64,000 nucleotides of DNA, taken from positions 496,001-560,000 of the forward strand of contig NZ_JADFFL010000001.1 in assembly GCF_015222005.1 (NCBI RefSeq), read 5' to 3'. The DNA comes from Mucilaginibacter myungsuensis (GTDB lineage Bacteria; Bacteroidota; Bacteroidia; Sphingobacteriales; Sphingobacteriaceae). Every line of letters starts with the position of its first letter. The stretch's first letter is position 1. Under the pieces are notes generated by a model. The model did not search any database, was not told the origin of the DNA, and was given only the letters and a program-made list of their open reading frames with translations. Below are positions 40,710-48,710 of this stretch, one piece after another. A program made the position numbers and the translations under genes.

Positions 40710-43619
40710 GTGAATATTAAACCCATTGTTCTGCTGATCGGCCTGTTAACGGGCTGCTCGCTTATAGCTTCGGCACAAAAAAAAGATACTACCGCCCTTA
40801 AGCAAGTAGATGTTAAGGGCGCCACAGCACCGCTACCTAAAAAACTGTCCGACAGTATTTTAGTTGGTACCGTAACGGGCACATTGAAAGACAGCCTGCA
40901 CAACTATGTTCTGCGCTCGGCCACGGTAACTATTTACCGGGCGGCCGATAACGAGTTGGTAGGTTTTCAACTCACCAATAATTACGGCAAATTCACTTTT
41001 AAACAAGTACCGGTGGGTATCCCGTTAAAGATCATCGGGTCGCACGTTTCATATAAAGATTCTGAAAAGAAATTCTTGATACCTAAAAATACCAAAACTA
41101 TCGAACTGGGCACGGTCACCATTGATCGTACCGACCGTGTGCTGAAAGAGGTGGCCATTAAAGCTTCAGTTCCGCCGATGCAAATGCGTGGCGATACACT
41201 GGAGTTTAACGCGGCTGCCTTTAAGTTGGATACCAATGCCGTAATAGACGACCTGTTGCGCAAACTAACAGGTGTGACCATTTGGGCCGATGGCAAGATC
41301 ACCGTGAACGGCCGCCCCATAAGCCGCTTGTTGGTAGATGGTAAAGAGTTTTTTGGCGGGGCTAAGATCGCTTTACAAAACATCCCCAAAAATTCTGTTC
41401 AGAAGATACAAGTTTATCAGGTTGATAAAGAGAAAGACCCGGCCTACGCCCAGTCTGAGGTGAACGTAGTACTTAAAAAGGATAAAAAGAAAGGTACATT
41501 TGGAAAAATAGGCGTAGGCGGCGGCACAAGCAGGCATTATCAGGCTGATGGTATGATGGCCTATTTTTCGCCCCAAACGCAGGCCAGTGTGGTAGGCGCG
41601 TTCAACGATATCAATAAAACGGCTTCGTCCGTCTCCAGTATGATGGAGTTTAACTCGTTTAAAGGCGGTAGTAATATAAACGATGATAACCATAGCGATT
41701 TTAGGCGCGATGGCCGGAATATCTTCCGCGGCGGTGGCTTCACCATGTCGCACGATCTTAACCAGGAGACCGATACCCGCAAGCGTTCCAACCGGCAAAA
41801 TATGTTACGGGGCGAGTTATTTTATAACAACAGCAGCAATACCATCATCAGCAACAGTAATACGCTTACATCTTTAGGCACGGCCGGCAATTTGAACCAG
41901 ACCAGCAGCAACACCAGCGATAATACCAATTGGGGCTTACGCAGCAATGGATCATACAGCAAAAGCTATCTGCACGGGTCACTTTATGCCAGTTACAATT
42001 TTAGCAGCAGAGGTGCAAATTCAAAAGGCGAGCAGATGAGTAACTCTTTTAATGATGATACGCAACGGCAGACCGAGAACCGGTCCACCAATAACAATAG
42101 CAACGATGGGCGCAACTTTTCGCTTAGTTTAAGGGGCAATACCAATCGCTACTTTGAACCAAAGACCAATCGTTATAAGTCGGCCAACCTTAGTTTTGCC
42201 TACACCTTCGGGGCCGACGATAGCAACAGCGATACCCGCAGGCTTACCAGCTTTACATCTAACGTAGCATCCGAGAACCGCAACTTTGATCGTACCTATG
42301 CAAATCGATCTAACAGCACCCAACACACTTTAAATACCAATTTAGGCCAACTGCTGGATCTGCTGATACACCGCAACCGCATTAGGTGGGATATCAGCGT
42401 TGGCAACACCCTTAATGTGAGTAACCGTGCCGAGCGCAACGATGTTAACGATCTGATCACCGGCACTGTGGGCCAATATCAGCCTAACACGGGCTTGACC
42501 AATAACAGCACATTGACCACGGTGAACGAGCGCCCAAGCATCACATTTAGCCGTTCGTTCAGTAAGTCGTTCGAGAATAGGTTCTATAAGTCGTTAAGTT
42601 TTTACATCAATGCGCAGGCCGAAGCCTTTAGTCAGCGCAATACCGCGTTGCAGTCCGTACAAAACATCCAACGCTCGTATTTTAATTTTGTCCCTTCGGC
42701 AACGGTTAGGCACAGCAATGATCAGTATGGTAATTACCGGGCCGAATACAGCCTTAACTACAGTACCTCGGTAAATTATCCAAGCATCTTTCAAATAGCG
42801 CCGCTGGCAGATAACTCTGATCTGAATTCGATCCCGCTGGTCAACTTAAAACTTAAGCCAACTTACAGGCACGGTTTAAATTTTAGTTACGACTACAACA
42901 GCCAGGTACCCAAAAACGACTTTAACGCCGAATTAAGATTATCGGCAGCGCAGATCGAACGTAATATAACCGACAGCGTTTTTTACGATGCGCTTAACCG
43001 TACCGTACGCAAATATGTGAACGGAAAGACCAACCGCAACTTCAGGTATGAGGGCAACCTGAACAGGACCATCAAAATAAAGAACCACCAGTTTGAGGGC
43101 TCGTTCGAGTCGGGTGCCGGGTACGATCTTTTTAACAGCTTTGTGAACGGGCAGGACTATGATACCCGGCAGGCATCATGGAATACGGCCGCCCGGGTGA
43201 TCTATTATCTCAGCTCTACGTGGTCGGGCGGTGTGGGTGAATATTACTCGGGCAACAAAACCTTCCAGGGCGATCTGAGCCAATTGACCTCTTACACATG
43301 GACAACCAATTTCGGTTTCGCCTTCGCGTTCCCGGGTAGTTTTTTTTGCAATACCAAGGTCAACTTTAATAACACCAAATCATCGGCACAGGCAGATAAT
43401 ATTTACTACACCATTTGGAACGCCGACTTTGGTTACCGCTTTTTTAAAAATGCCAGCGGCGAGATCAAACTATCTGCCCTCGATATCCTGCACCAAAATC
43501 GTGGCCTGCAAAACTACGTAAGCAATAACACTATCACCCAACGCACCAGCAACGTTTTGACCCAGTACTTTATGCTGACCTTTGCCTATTACCCAAGAGG
43601 CTTTGGGCCGAGGAAGTAG
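40710..43619 (+). CDS. Outer-membrane beta-barrel receptor with CarboxypepD_reg and plug domains, GTG start
   Basis: 969 residues. The GTG at 40710 gives the signal peptide NIKPIVLLIGLLTGCSLIASAQ. A carboxypeptidase-regulatory-like domain (~45-135), a plug-type segment (RMGD-like MRGDTLEFNAAAFK, then GKITVNGRPISRLLVDGKEFFGG, ~150-235) and an OMP_b-brl_3 type barrel (~265-969) follow. It resembles TonB-dependent receptors but of the shorter-plug class. The barrel is unusually rich in Asn and Ser (e.g. NNSSNTIISNSNTL). A strong terminator follows. The beta-propeller protein encoded upstream may be its partner. Confidence 0.88.
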   Translation: MNIKPIVLLIGLLTGCSLIASAQKKDTTALKQVDVKGATAPLPKKLSDSILVGTVTGTLKDSLHNYVLRSATVTIYRAADNELVGFQLTNNYGKFTFKQVPVGIPLKIIGSHVSYKDSEKKFLIPKNTKTIELGTVTIDRTDRVLKEVAIKASVPPMQMRGDTLEFNAAAFKLDTNAVIDDLLRKLTGVTIWADGKITVNGRPISRLLVDGKEFFGGAKIALQNIPKNSVQKIQVYQVDKEKDPAYAQSEVNVVLKKDKKKGTFGKIGVGGGTSRHYQADGMMAYFSPQTQASVVGAFNDINKTASSVSSMMEFNSFKGGSNINDDNHSDFRRDGRNIFRGGGFTMSHDLNQETDTRKRSNRQNMLRGELFYNNSSNTIISNSNTLTSLGTAGNLNQTSSNTSDNTNWGLRSNGSYSKSYLHGSLYASYNFSSRGANSKGEQMSNSFNDDTQRQTENRSTNNNSNDGRNFSLSLRGNTNRYFEPKTNRYKSANLSFAYTFGADDSNSDTRRLTSFTSNVASENRNFDRTYANRSNSTQHTLNTNLGQLLDLLIHRNRIRWDISVGNTLNVSNRAERNDVNDLITGTVGQYQPNTGLTNNSTLTTVNERPSITFSRSFSKSFENRFYKSLSFYINAQAEAFSQRNTALQSVQNIQRSYFNFVPSATVRHSNDQYGNYRAEYSLNYSTSVNYPSIFQIAPLADNSDLNSIPLVNLKLKPTYRHGLNFSYDYNSQVPKNDFNAELRLSAAQIERNITDSVFYDALNRTVRKYVNGKTNRNFRYEGNLNRTIKIKNHQFEGSFESGAGYDLFNSFVNGQDYDTRQASWNTAARVIYYLSSTWSGGVGEYYSGNKTFQGDLSQLTSYTWTTNFGFAFAFPGSFFCNTKVNFNNTKSSAQADNIYYTIWNADFGYRFFKNASGEIKLSALDILHQNRGLQNYVSNNTITQRTSNVLTQYFMLTFAYYPRGFGPRK

Positions 43620-43645
43620 TTGGGAGGAGAAGGAAGTAAAAATTA

Positions 43646-43690
43646 AAAACCCATGTTATCCTATTACAAACATAGGATAACATGGGTTTT
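43646..43690. terminator. Bidirectional terminator
   Basis: Perfect 18-bp inverted repeat, AAAACCCATGTTATCCTA at 43646-43663 and its complement at 43673-43690, 9-nt loop. It has A-runs on one side and T-runs on the other, so it can end both the barrel gene and the convergent glycoside-hydrolase gene. Confidence 0.92.
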
Positions 43691-43703
43691 GATTTCCTTC
43701 ACT

Positions 43704-45566
43704 CTACTTCTTCAACAACACTCGCAACGCCTTATTCAACTCGGCTTGTTGGGCTACCAGTTTGCCATCTACCCAAACACATAGCCTGCTTTGTTTACCA
43801 GCTACATTGGGTTGCCAGTCGGCTTTGTAAACGATGTCAACATCGTGGCCGTGGTAGCGCAGGTTGCCCAGGTAAAAATGGTCCCAAGTGTTTTCGGGTA
43901 GCAGCGGGTTGATGGTGAATTCATCATCAAGCGATGACTTAAAACCTAAAAGGTCCTCGATGATGATATCCGGGAAGGTAGAGTGGAAATAGTCCTGCTC
44001 GCCGCCAAAGGTTTTGCCATCGCTTGGGATATACCATTCGCCAATGTTCAGTTCTTTTTGGCCGTGCAGGTTAGCCAGTTTTTGGATATAATCATACAGC
44101 AATTGCTTTTCGGCAAGGGTGCTGGTCTTTTTATAATTACGCAGGTAATTGGCGTAACCCTTAAACACCACCGAATTCTCGAAAGGCCAACCGCGACCAT
44201 TCCAGGCATAAGCGCGTTCGTTGTAGTATGGATGTTGTTGCTCGGCGGTGGTCATGCCCGATATATTATAGAAACCCTTGCGTGATTTGAACATATCCCA
44301 GGCCTTGCCGTATTCGGCGTATTTATCGGCAGGTATGGCATTAAAATACCAGGGTGTGTAACCAACGGATTCACGCACGCGGGCTTCATAGTCGCGAACG
44401 CCAAATTCGTTATCACCTGCGGTGTACGAGTTAAAGAATTGGTCTTCTTTATTCCATAGTACGTTCAGCATTTTTTCTTGCAGGACAGCTGCCCTCCTAC
44501 CGTATTGGGCAGAGCGGCTGTATTTGTAAATGGCCTTCTTCCCTGCCTCATCGATCCTTAACAGATCGGACAGGGCCCTTAAATTGCCGTACATATAACT
44601 ATTTAAAGACGGCCGGGCCAGGTAAAGATCAGGGTACCCACCACGGAAAGCCTTAGGATACTCCTTAGCCTGTGCCGAATTAGCGGCAACGCCGGTAGTA
44701 TTCCAGCCCAAATAATATTGGCGCCAGTTATCGGCCGTATAGAGTGAATAAGCGCCTTCGCTTTTGATCAGCCCCAGAACTGCTGATAGGCTGAACTCCA
44801 TGCCATCGTACAGATCCAGTACCCTGTACATGCCCTGCGTTTTGCTGTTCGGCGTTTTAATGGCGAACAAGCTATCCCAGATCTGCTGATGTTTTTCCAT
44901 AGCGGGAAGCATGCCATGCAACCACGCCTTATCGGGGTGTATCTTGTAAAACGCCTTGGTGCCGTCTATCATCCAACTGGTAAAATGCACGCTTTCGGGA
45001 CGGCTAAGGTAGGTTAGGAAATTAGCGTTCTCGCGTTGGTTAAGTTTGCCTGCGGATCCGCGCATCATATATTCGGCATACGACTTCAGGTACTTATCAT
45101 CGCGCAGCCAACGCACATCATAAAACTGTTGGCCGGCCGGGCAAGTGATCGCGCCGCTCAGGGTTGCCCAGGGCTTCACCCCGAAGAACTCGGTCACCAC
45201 CCAGTAGTTCTTATTATCGTAGGGGTCTTTATATTCTTTCAGGTGCTTACTCATCATCCACCAGCGGTAGTTGTAAACCTTGCTAATGGTATCGTCAGAG
45301 CTGATAAATAGCGGCGCATTCTGCAACAAAAACTGTTTATTGTTGGTAGCATTGTAAGGCCCGTCGGATGCAGGGCGGTTCTTGTAGGTATTGAACTCGT
45401 CGACATTGGCACCGAGTTTATCCAAGGCTTCTTTTTTTAGACGGCTTAGTTCGGCATTGTAATTTGGCTTGGTCTGCGCCAGCGCTGGTGTTTGCGGCGC
45501 GGCCAGTAAGCTAACAAGCATAATGATGCCCGCGCTTTTGCCCAATACTTTCAAAGGATTATTCAT
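43704..45566 (-). CDS. MGH1-like six-hairpin glycoside hydrolase, exported
   Basis: 620 residues with a signal peptide (GIIMLVSLLAAPQTPALAQ). The body has the (alpha/alpha)6 features of the mannosylglycerate hydrolase MGH1-like/GH63-related group: YNYRWWMMSKHL, QFYDVRWLRDDKYL, LYDGMEFSLSAVLG, NSYMYGNLRALSDLL, YAWNGRGWPFENSVVFKG and a C-terminal beta-sandwich. It should act on an alpha-linked saccharide in the periplasm or outside the cell; the substrate is unknown. It is not close to a SusC/SusD pair. A -7 box is seen upstream. Confidence 0.85.
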   Translation of the reverse strand: MNNPLKVLGKSAGIIMLVSLLAAPQTPALAQTKPNYNAELSRLKKEALDKLGANVDEFNTYKNRPASDGPYNATNNKQFLLQNAPLFISSDDTISKVYNYRWWMMSKHLKEYKDPYDNKNYWVVTEFFGVKPWATLSGAITCPAGQQFYDVRWLRDDKYLKSYAEYMMRGSAGKLNQRENANFLTYLSRPESVHFTSWMIDGTKAFYKIHPDKAWLHGMLPAMEKHQQIWDSLFAIKTPNSKTQGMYRVLDLYDGMEFSLSAVLGLIKSEGAYSLYTADNWRQYYLGWNTTGVAANSAQAKEYPKAFRGGYPDLYLARPSLNSYMYGNLRALSDLLRIDEAGKKAIYKYSRSAQYGRRAAVLQEKMLNVLWNKEDQFFNSYTAGDNEFGVRDYEARVRESVGYTPWYFNAIPADKYAEYGKAWDMFKSRKGFYNISGMTTAEQQHPYYNERAYAWNGRGWPFENSVVFKGYANYLRNYKKTSTLAEKQLLYDYIQKLANLHGQKELNIGEWYIPSDGKTFGGEQDYFHSTFPDIIIEDLLGFKSSLDDEFTINPLLPENTWDHFYLGNLRYHGHDVDIVYKADWQPNVAGKQSRLCVWVDGKLVAQQAELNKALRVLLKK

Positions 45567-45598
45567 GTGGTAAATAAATAGTTGTTGAGGTTGGGAGC

Positions 45599-45606
45599 CA
45601 AAATTA
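45599..45606 (-). promoter_or_regulatory. -7 box of the glycoside-hydrolase gene (TAATTTTG)
   Basis: Exact TAnnTTTG on the minus strand, 32 nt before the ATG at 45566. No TTTG -33 box was found. Confidence 0.45.
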
Positions 45607-45699
45607 GGAAATTATGCGAGGAATGCGTTAGTGGGCCAACATGTTAACCACACCGATCTACCCCTTATCAAAGTTGCTACCAAAGCACTGTCTGTGGTT

Positions 45700-45717
45700 T
45701 TCCCCTATTTAGGGGAA
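45700..45717. promoter_or_regulatory. 18-bp palindrome TTCCCCTA-TT-TAGGGGAA
   Basis: Perfect 8-bp arms in the 281-nt divergent region between the glycoside-hydrolase and acylase genes. It could be a binding site for a dimeric regulator acting on either gene; no local regulator is encoded next to it. Confidence 0.4.
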
Positions 45718-45847
45718 GGCAGCGGCCCTGCAATTGCACTCGTTTACACAAGGGGTATTGTACGATAAATGATCACCCGACCTGTTACATTTTACATTCC
45801 GCCCTGCAATAACTAACTTGCTGCTTTCAACCATACGCTTAAGATAC

Positions 45848-48280
45848 ATGAGGGCTACCAAAGCTATAATATCCGTATTGGCTACCGCGGCGCTGATCGT
45901 TGGGCTGGAGGTAAAATGGAGCGCGGACATACCGGCCATTGCACCTTTCCTAAATCCCGCCAACGGTTTTTGGCAAAATGGCGACAGCAAACACATCATC
46001 AAACAACGCGAACTGAAGCTGGACGGGCTGCAGGGCAAAGTGATCATCCGTTACGATGAGCACATGATCCCCCACATTTTTGCCGGTAACGATCACGACC
46101 TATATTACGCCCAAGGCTACGTGACCGCCACCGACCGCCTGTGGCAGATGGACATCCAAACCCGCAGCGCATCAGGCCGTTTAGCTGAAGTTGTTGGCCC
46201 GAAAGCTTTGGGTATCGACCGTCACCACCGCCGGATGGGGATGGTTTACGGGGCCGAAAAGTCGATCAATGAGATGATGAAGGATCCGAAGCTAGAGGTG
46301 ATGATCCAAGCATATACCGATGGTATCAACGCCTACATCCATTCCCTTTGGCCGCGCGACTATCCGCTGGAATTTAAACTACTCGGTTACAAGCCCGAAG
46401 CGTGGAAACCGATAGATTGCGCCTTCCTGCTCAAACAAATGACCGAGACCCTGGCCGGCGGGACGCAGTCGCCGGAGATGACCAACGTGCTAAGGAAATT
46501 TGGCCCTGACACCACCAAGGACCTGTTCCCCGACTACCCATTCCGCGAGGACCCGATCATCCCTGAGGATACCAAATGGGATTTTCAGGCCCTACCCTTG
46601 CCCAAAGCATCTGCTGATCTGCTGACCACTTTGGTATCGCCCATCGACCCTCAACCCAAAGTTGAAGGCCTGGGCAGTAATAACTGGGCCATTGCCGGCA
46701 GCAAGACCAAAAGCGGCTACCCTATTTTAGCTAATGATCCGCATTTGAATTTAACCTTGCCGTCGATATGGTTCCAGGTACAACTGCATGCGCCGGGCAT
46801 TAACGTAAATGGCGTATCCATCCCTGGCGCGCCGGGTGTTATCATTGGTTATAACGATAAAGTTAGCTGGGGTGTCACCAACGTAGATGCCGATGTGCTG
46901 GATTACTATCAGATAAAATTCCGCGATAGCAGCCGTAACGAGTATTGGTACAAAAACAAATGGAACAATACCACCAAACGCGTGGAACGCATAGATGTAC
47001 GTAACGCTGAGACCTTGTTCGATACCGTTGTGTACACCCACCACGGCCCGGTGGTTTACGAGACACTTGCCCAACGCCCGGAGTTTAAAAACAACGTGCC
47101 GGTGGCTTGCGCCGTACGTTGGATAGCGCATGAGCGGTCTAAAGACCTGCTGGCCTTTTATCTGCTTAACCGCGCCCAAAACTATGATGATTACCGCACG
47201 GCCTTAAGCCAATACTCCGGCCCGGCGCAGAACTTTATTTTCGCTTCGGCTGATAAAGATATCGCCATTACGGTCAACGGTAAATTCCCGTTAAAGTATA
47301 AAGATCAGGGTAAATTTATTTTAGACGGCAGCAACCCTAACGATGACTGGCACGGCTGGATACCCTTTGAACAAAACCCGACGGCTAAGAACCCGGCGCG
47401 TGGTTTCCTGAGTTCGGCTAATCAGTCGTCTACCGATACAAAATATCCTTACTATCTCAACTGGAGCTTTGTTCCTTACGAGCGTGGCAAACGCATTAAC
47501 GAACGCCTTAGGGTTATGACCGATGCTACGGTAGACAGCATGCGATCTATCCAAAACGATAATTACAGCATTATGGCGCAGGACGCCTTACCAATGATGC
47601 TGGACCTTCTCGGCAAGACTAATTTAAATGCAGATCAGCAGATCGTGCTTAACCATCTTAAAAAATGGAATAAGTATTACGATGCCAATTCGTTAGGGGC
47701 AAGCATCTTTGATACCTGGTGGCACAAATTTTACGGCATGATTTGGGATGACGAATTCGGTGGCGACGGACTTGTACCGCCATCACGCGACAGGACGGTG
47801 AAATTGCTTTTAGGCGAACATTCATCTAAATGGATCGACAATATCAAAACGCCTGAAAGGGAAACCCTGCCGATGCTTATCGTCAACTCTTACAAAGCCG
47901 CAGTAGATCAACTTTATAAAAACCACGGCAAACCCGGCGAAGCCTGGGAATGGGGCCGCGTAAAGTCTACCTATATCAACCATCTGGGCAACGTGCCGGG
48001 CATGGGATTAGGTAACTTCATTGCAGGCGGCTACGGCTCATCAGTAAACGCGCTGATAGACGGTCATGGCCCATCGTGGCGCATGGTGGTGCAAATGGGG
48101 CCGACGGTGCAAGGCTACGGTATTTTACCGGGCGGGCAATCGGGCAATCCCGGCAGTGTTTATTTTAACGATATGCTGCCTACCTGGCAAGCAGGGCAAT
48201 TACAGCCGTTGGTATTCCTGCATTCGGCTACCGAATCGTCTAAACGTATCGTATCAACTTTAACCCTTAGCAGCAAGTAA
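45848..48280 (+). CDS. Penicillin acylase family Ntn hydrolase (S45)
   Basis: 810 residues from the ATG at 45848; a TTG ten codons upstream is less likely. The N-terminal helix (AIISVLATAALIVGL) is a signal or anchor. The alpha part carries RYDEHMIPHIFAGNDHDLYYAQGYVTATDRLWQMD. The beta chain should begin at S277 in GLGSNNWAI, the autocleavage Gly-Ser, and the Asn of the oxyanion hole and HHGPVV are present. Such enzymes cleave amide bonds of acyl side chains (penicillins, acyl-homoserine lactones, acyl-amino acids). The true substrate here is not evident. A small membrane protein gene follows after one base. Confidence 0.92.
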   Translation: MRATKAIISVLATAALIVGLEVKWSADIPAIAPFLNPANGFWQNGDSKHIIKQRELKLDGLQGKVIIRYDEHMIPHIFAGNDHDLYYAQGYVTATDRLWQMDIQTRSASGRLAEVVGPKALGIDRHHRRMGMVYGAEKSINEMMKDPKLEVMIQAYTDGINAYIHSLWPRDYPLEFKLLGYKPEAWKPIDCAFLLKQMTETLAGGTQSPEMTNVLRKFGPDTTKDLFPDYPFREDPIIPEDTKWDFQALPLPKASADLLTTLVSPIDPQPKVEGLGSNNWAIAGSKTKSGYPILANDPHLNLTLPSIWFQVQLHAPGINVNGVSIPGAPGVIIGYNDKVSWGVTNVDADVLDYYQIKFRDSSRNEYWYKNKWNNTTKRVERIDVRNAETLFDTVVYTHHGPVVYETLAQRPEFKNNVPVACAVRWIAHERSKDLLAFYLLNRAQNYDDYRTALSQYSGPAQNFIFASADKDIAITVNGKFPLKYKDQGKFILDGSNPNDDWHGWIPFEQNPTAKNPARGFLSSANQSSTDTKYPYYLNWSFVPYERGKRINERLRVMTDATVDSMRSIQNDNYSIMAQDALPMMLDLLGKTNLNADQQIVLNHLKKWNKYYDANSLGASIFDTWWHKFYGMIWDDEFGGDGLVPPSRDRTVKLLLGEHSSKWIDNIKTPERETLPMLIVNSYKAAVDQLYKNHGKPGEAWEWGRVKSTYINHLGNVPGMGLGNFIAGGYGSSVNALIDGHGPSWRMVVQMGPTVQGYGILPGGQSGNPGSVYFNDMLPTWQAGQLQPLVFLHSATESSKRIVSTLTLSSK

Positions 48281-48281
48281 T

Positions 48282-48623
48282 ATGTTATTTATTATTGTAC
48301 TGATATTGACCCTGATAGCTGGCTTTGTTGCCCCGTGGTGGGTGGCGGCTATCATTGCTTTTGTGGCGGCCTACTTTACCGGTCGCCGCCCGGGGACATC
48401 ATTTGTGGCCGGCTTTTTTGCCGTGCTGATTACCTGGGTAGTGCTCATTTTGGTAAAAACCATTCCTAACGATCACGTTTTAGCCAGTCGCATAGCCGTC
48501 TTGCTACATCTACCGGGTTGGACCATGTTGTTGATCGTGACCGCCATTATGGGCGGCATTGTGGGCGGCATGTCAGCCATGTCGGGGGTGTTGGTGAAGC
48601 AGGCTGTTAAGGGCGATAAATAA
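48282..48623 (+). CDS. Small hydrophobic membrane protein
   Basis: 113 residues, almost wholly hydrophobic with three to four predicted helices (LFIIVLILTLIAGFVAPWWV at the N-terminus; LPGWTMLLIVTAIMGGIVGG towards the end) and a Lys-ended tail. No family I recognise beyond general small integral membrane proteins of Bacteroidota. The start lies one base after the acylase stop, so it is co-translated with that gene. A strong terminator follows. Confidence 0.75.
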   Translation: MLFIIVLILTLIAGFVAPWWVAAIIAFVAAYFTGRRPGTSFVAGFFAVLITWVVLILVKTIPNDHVLASRIAVLLHLPGWTMLLIVTAIMGGIVGGMSAMSGVLVKQAVKGDK

Positions 48624-48649
48624 AGCCTCCCCTTCCAACAAAAAGATCG

Positions 48650-48694
48650 CGCCTCAAAAGTTTCTGCTTAGGCAAGCGAGAAACTTTTAAGGCG
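48650..48694. terminator. Bidirectional terminator
   Basis: 16-bp arms CGCCTCAAAAGTTTCT (48650-48665) and AGAAACTTTTAAGGCG (48679-48694) with one mismatch; the loop can add a GCTT-AGGC-AAGC hairpin. It lies between two converging genes. The distal U-runs are short. Confidence 0.75.
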
Positions 48695-48710
48695 TGATAA
48701 AGACTTCGTT

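Noticed and set aside
43646..43690. Long inverted repeat as a transposon end
   Set aside because: The position between convergent genes and the A/T-runs fit a bidirectional terminator better.
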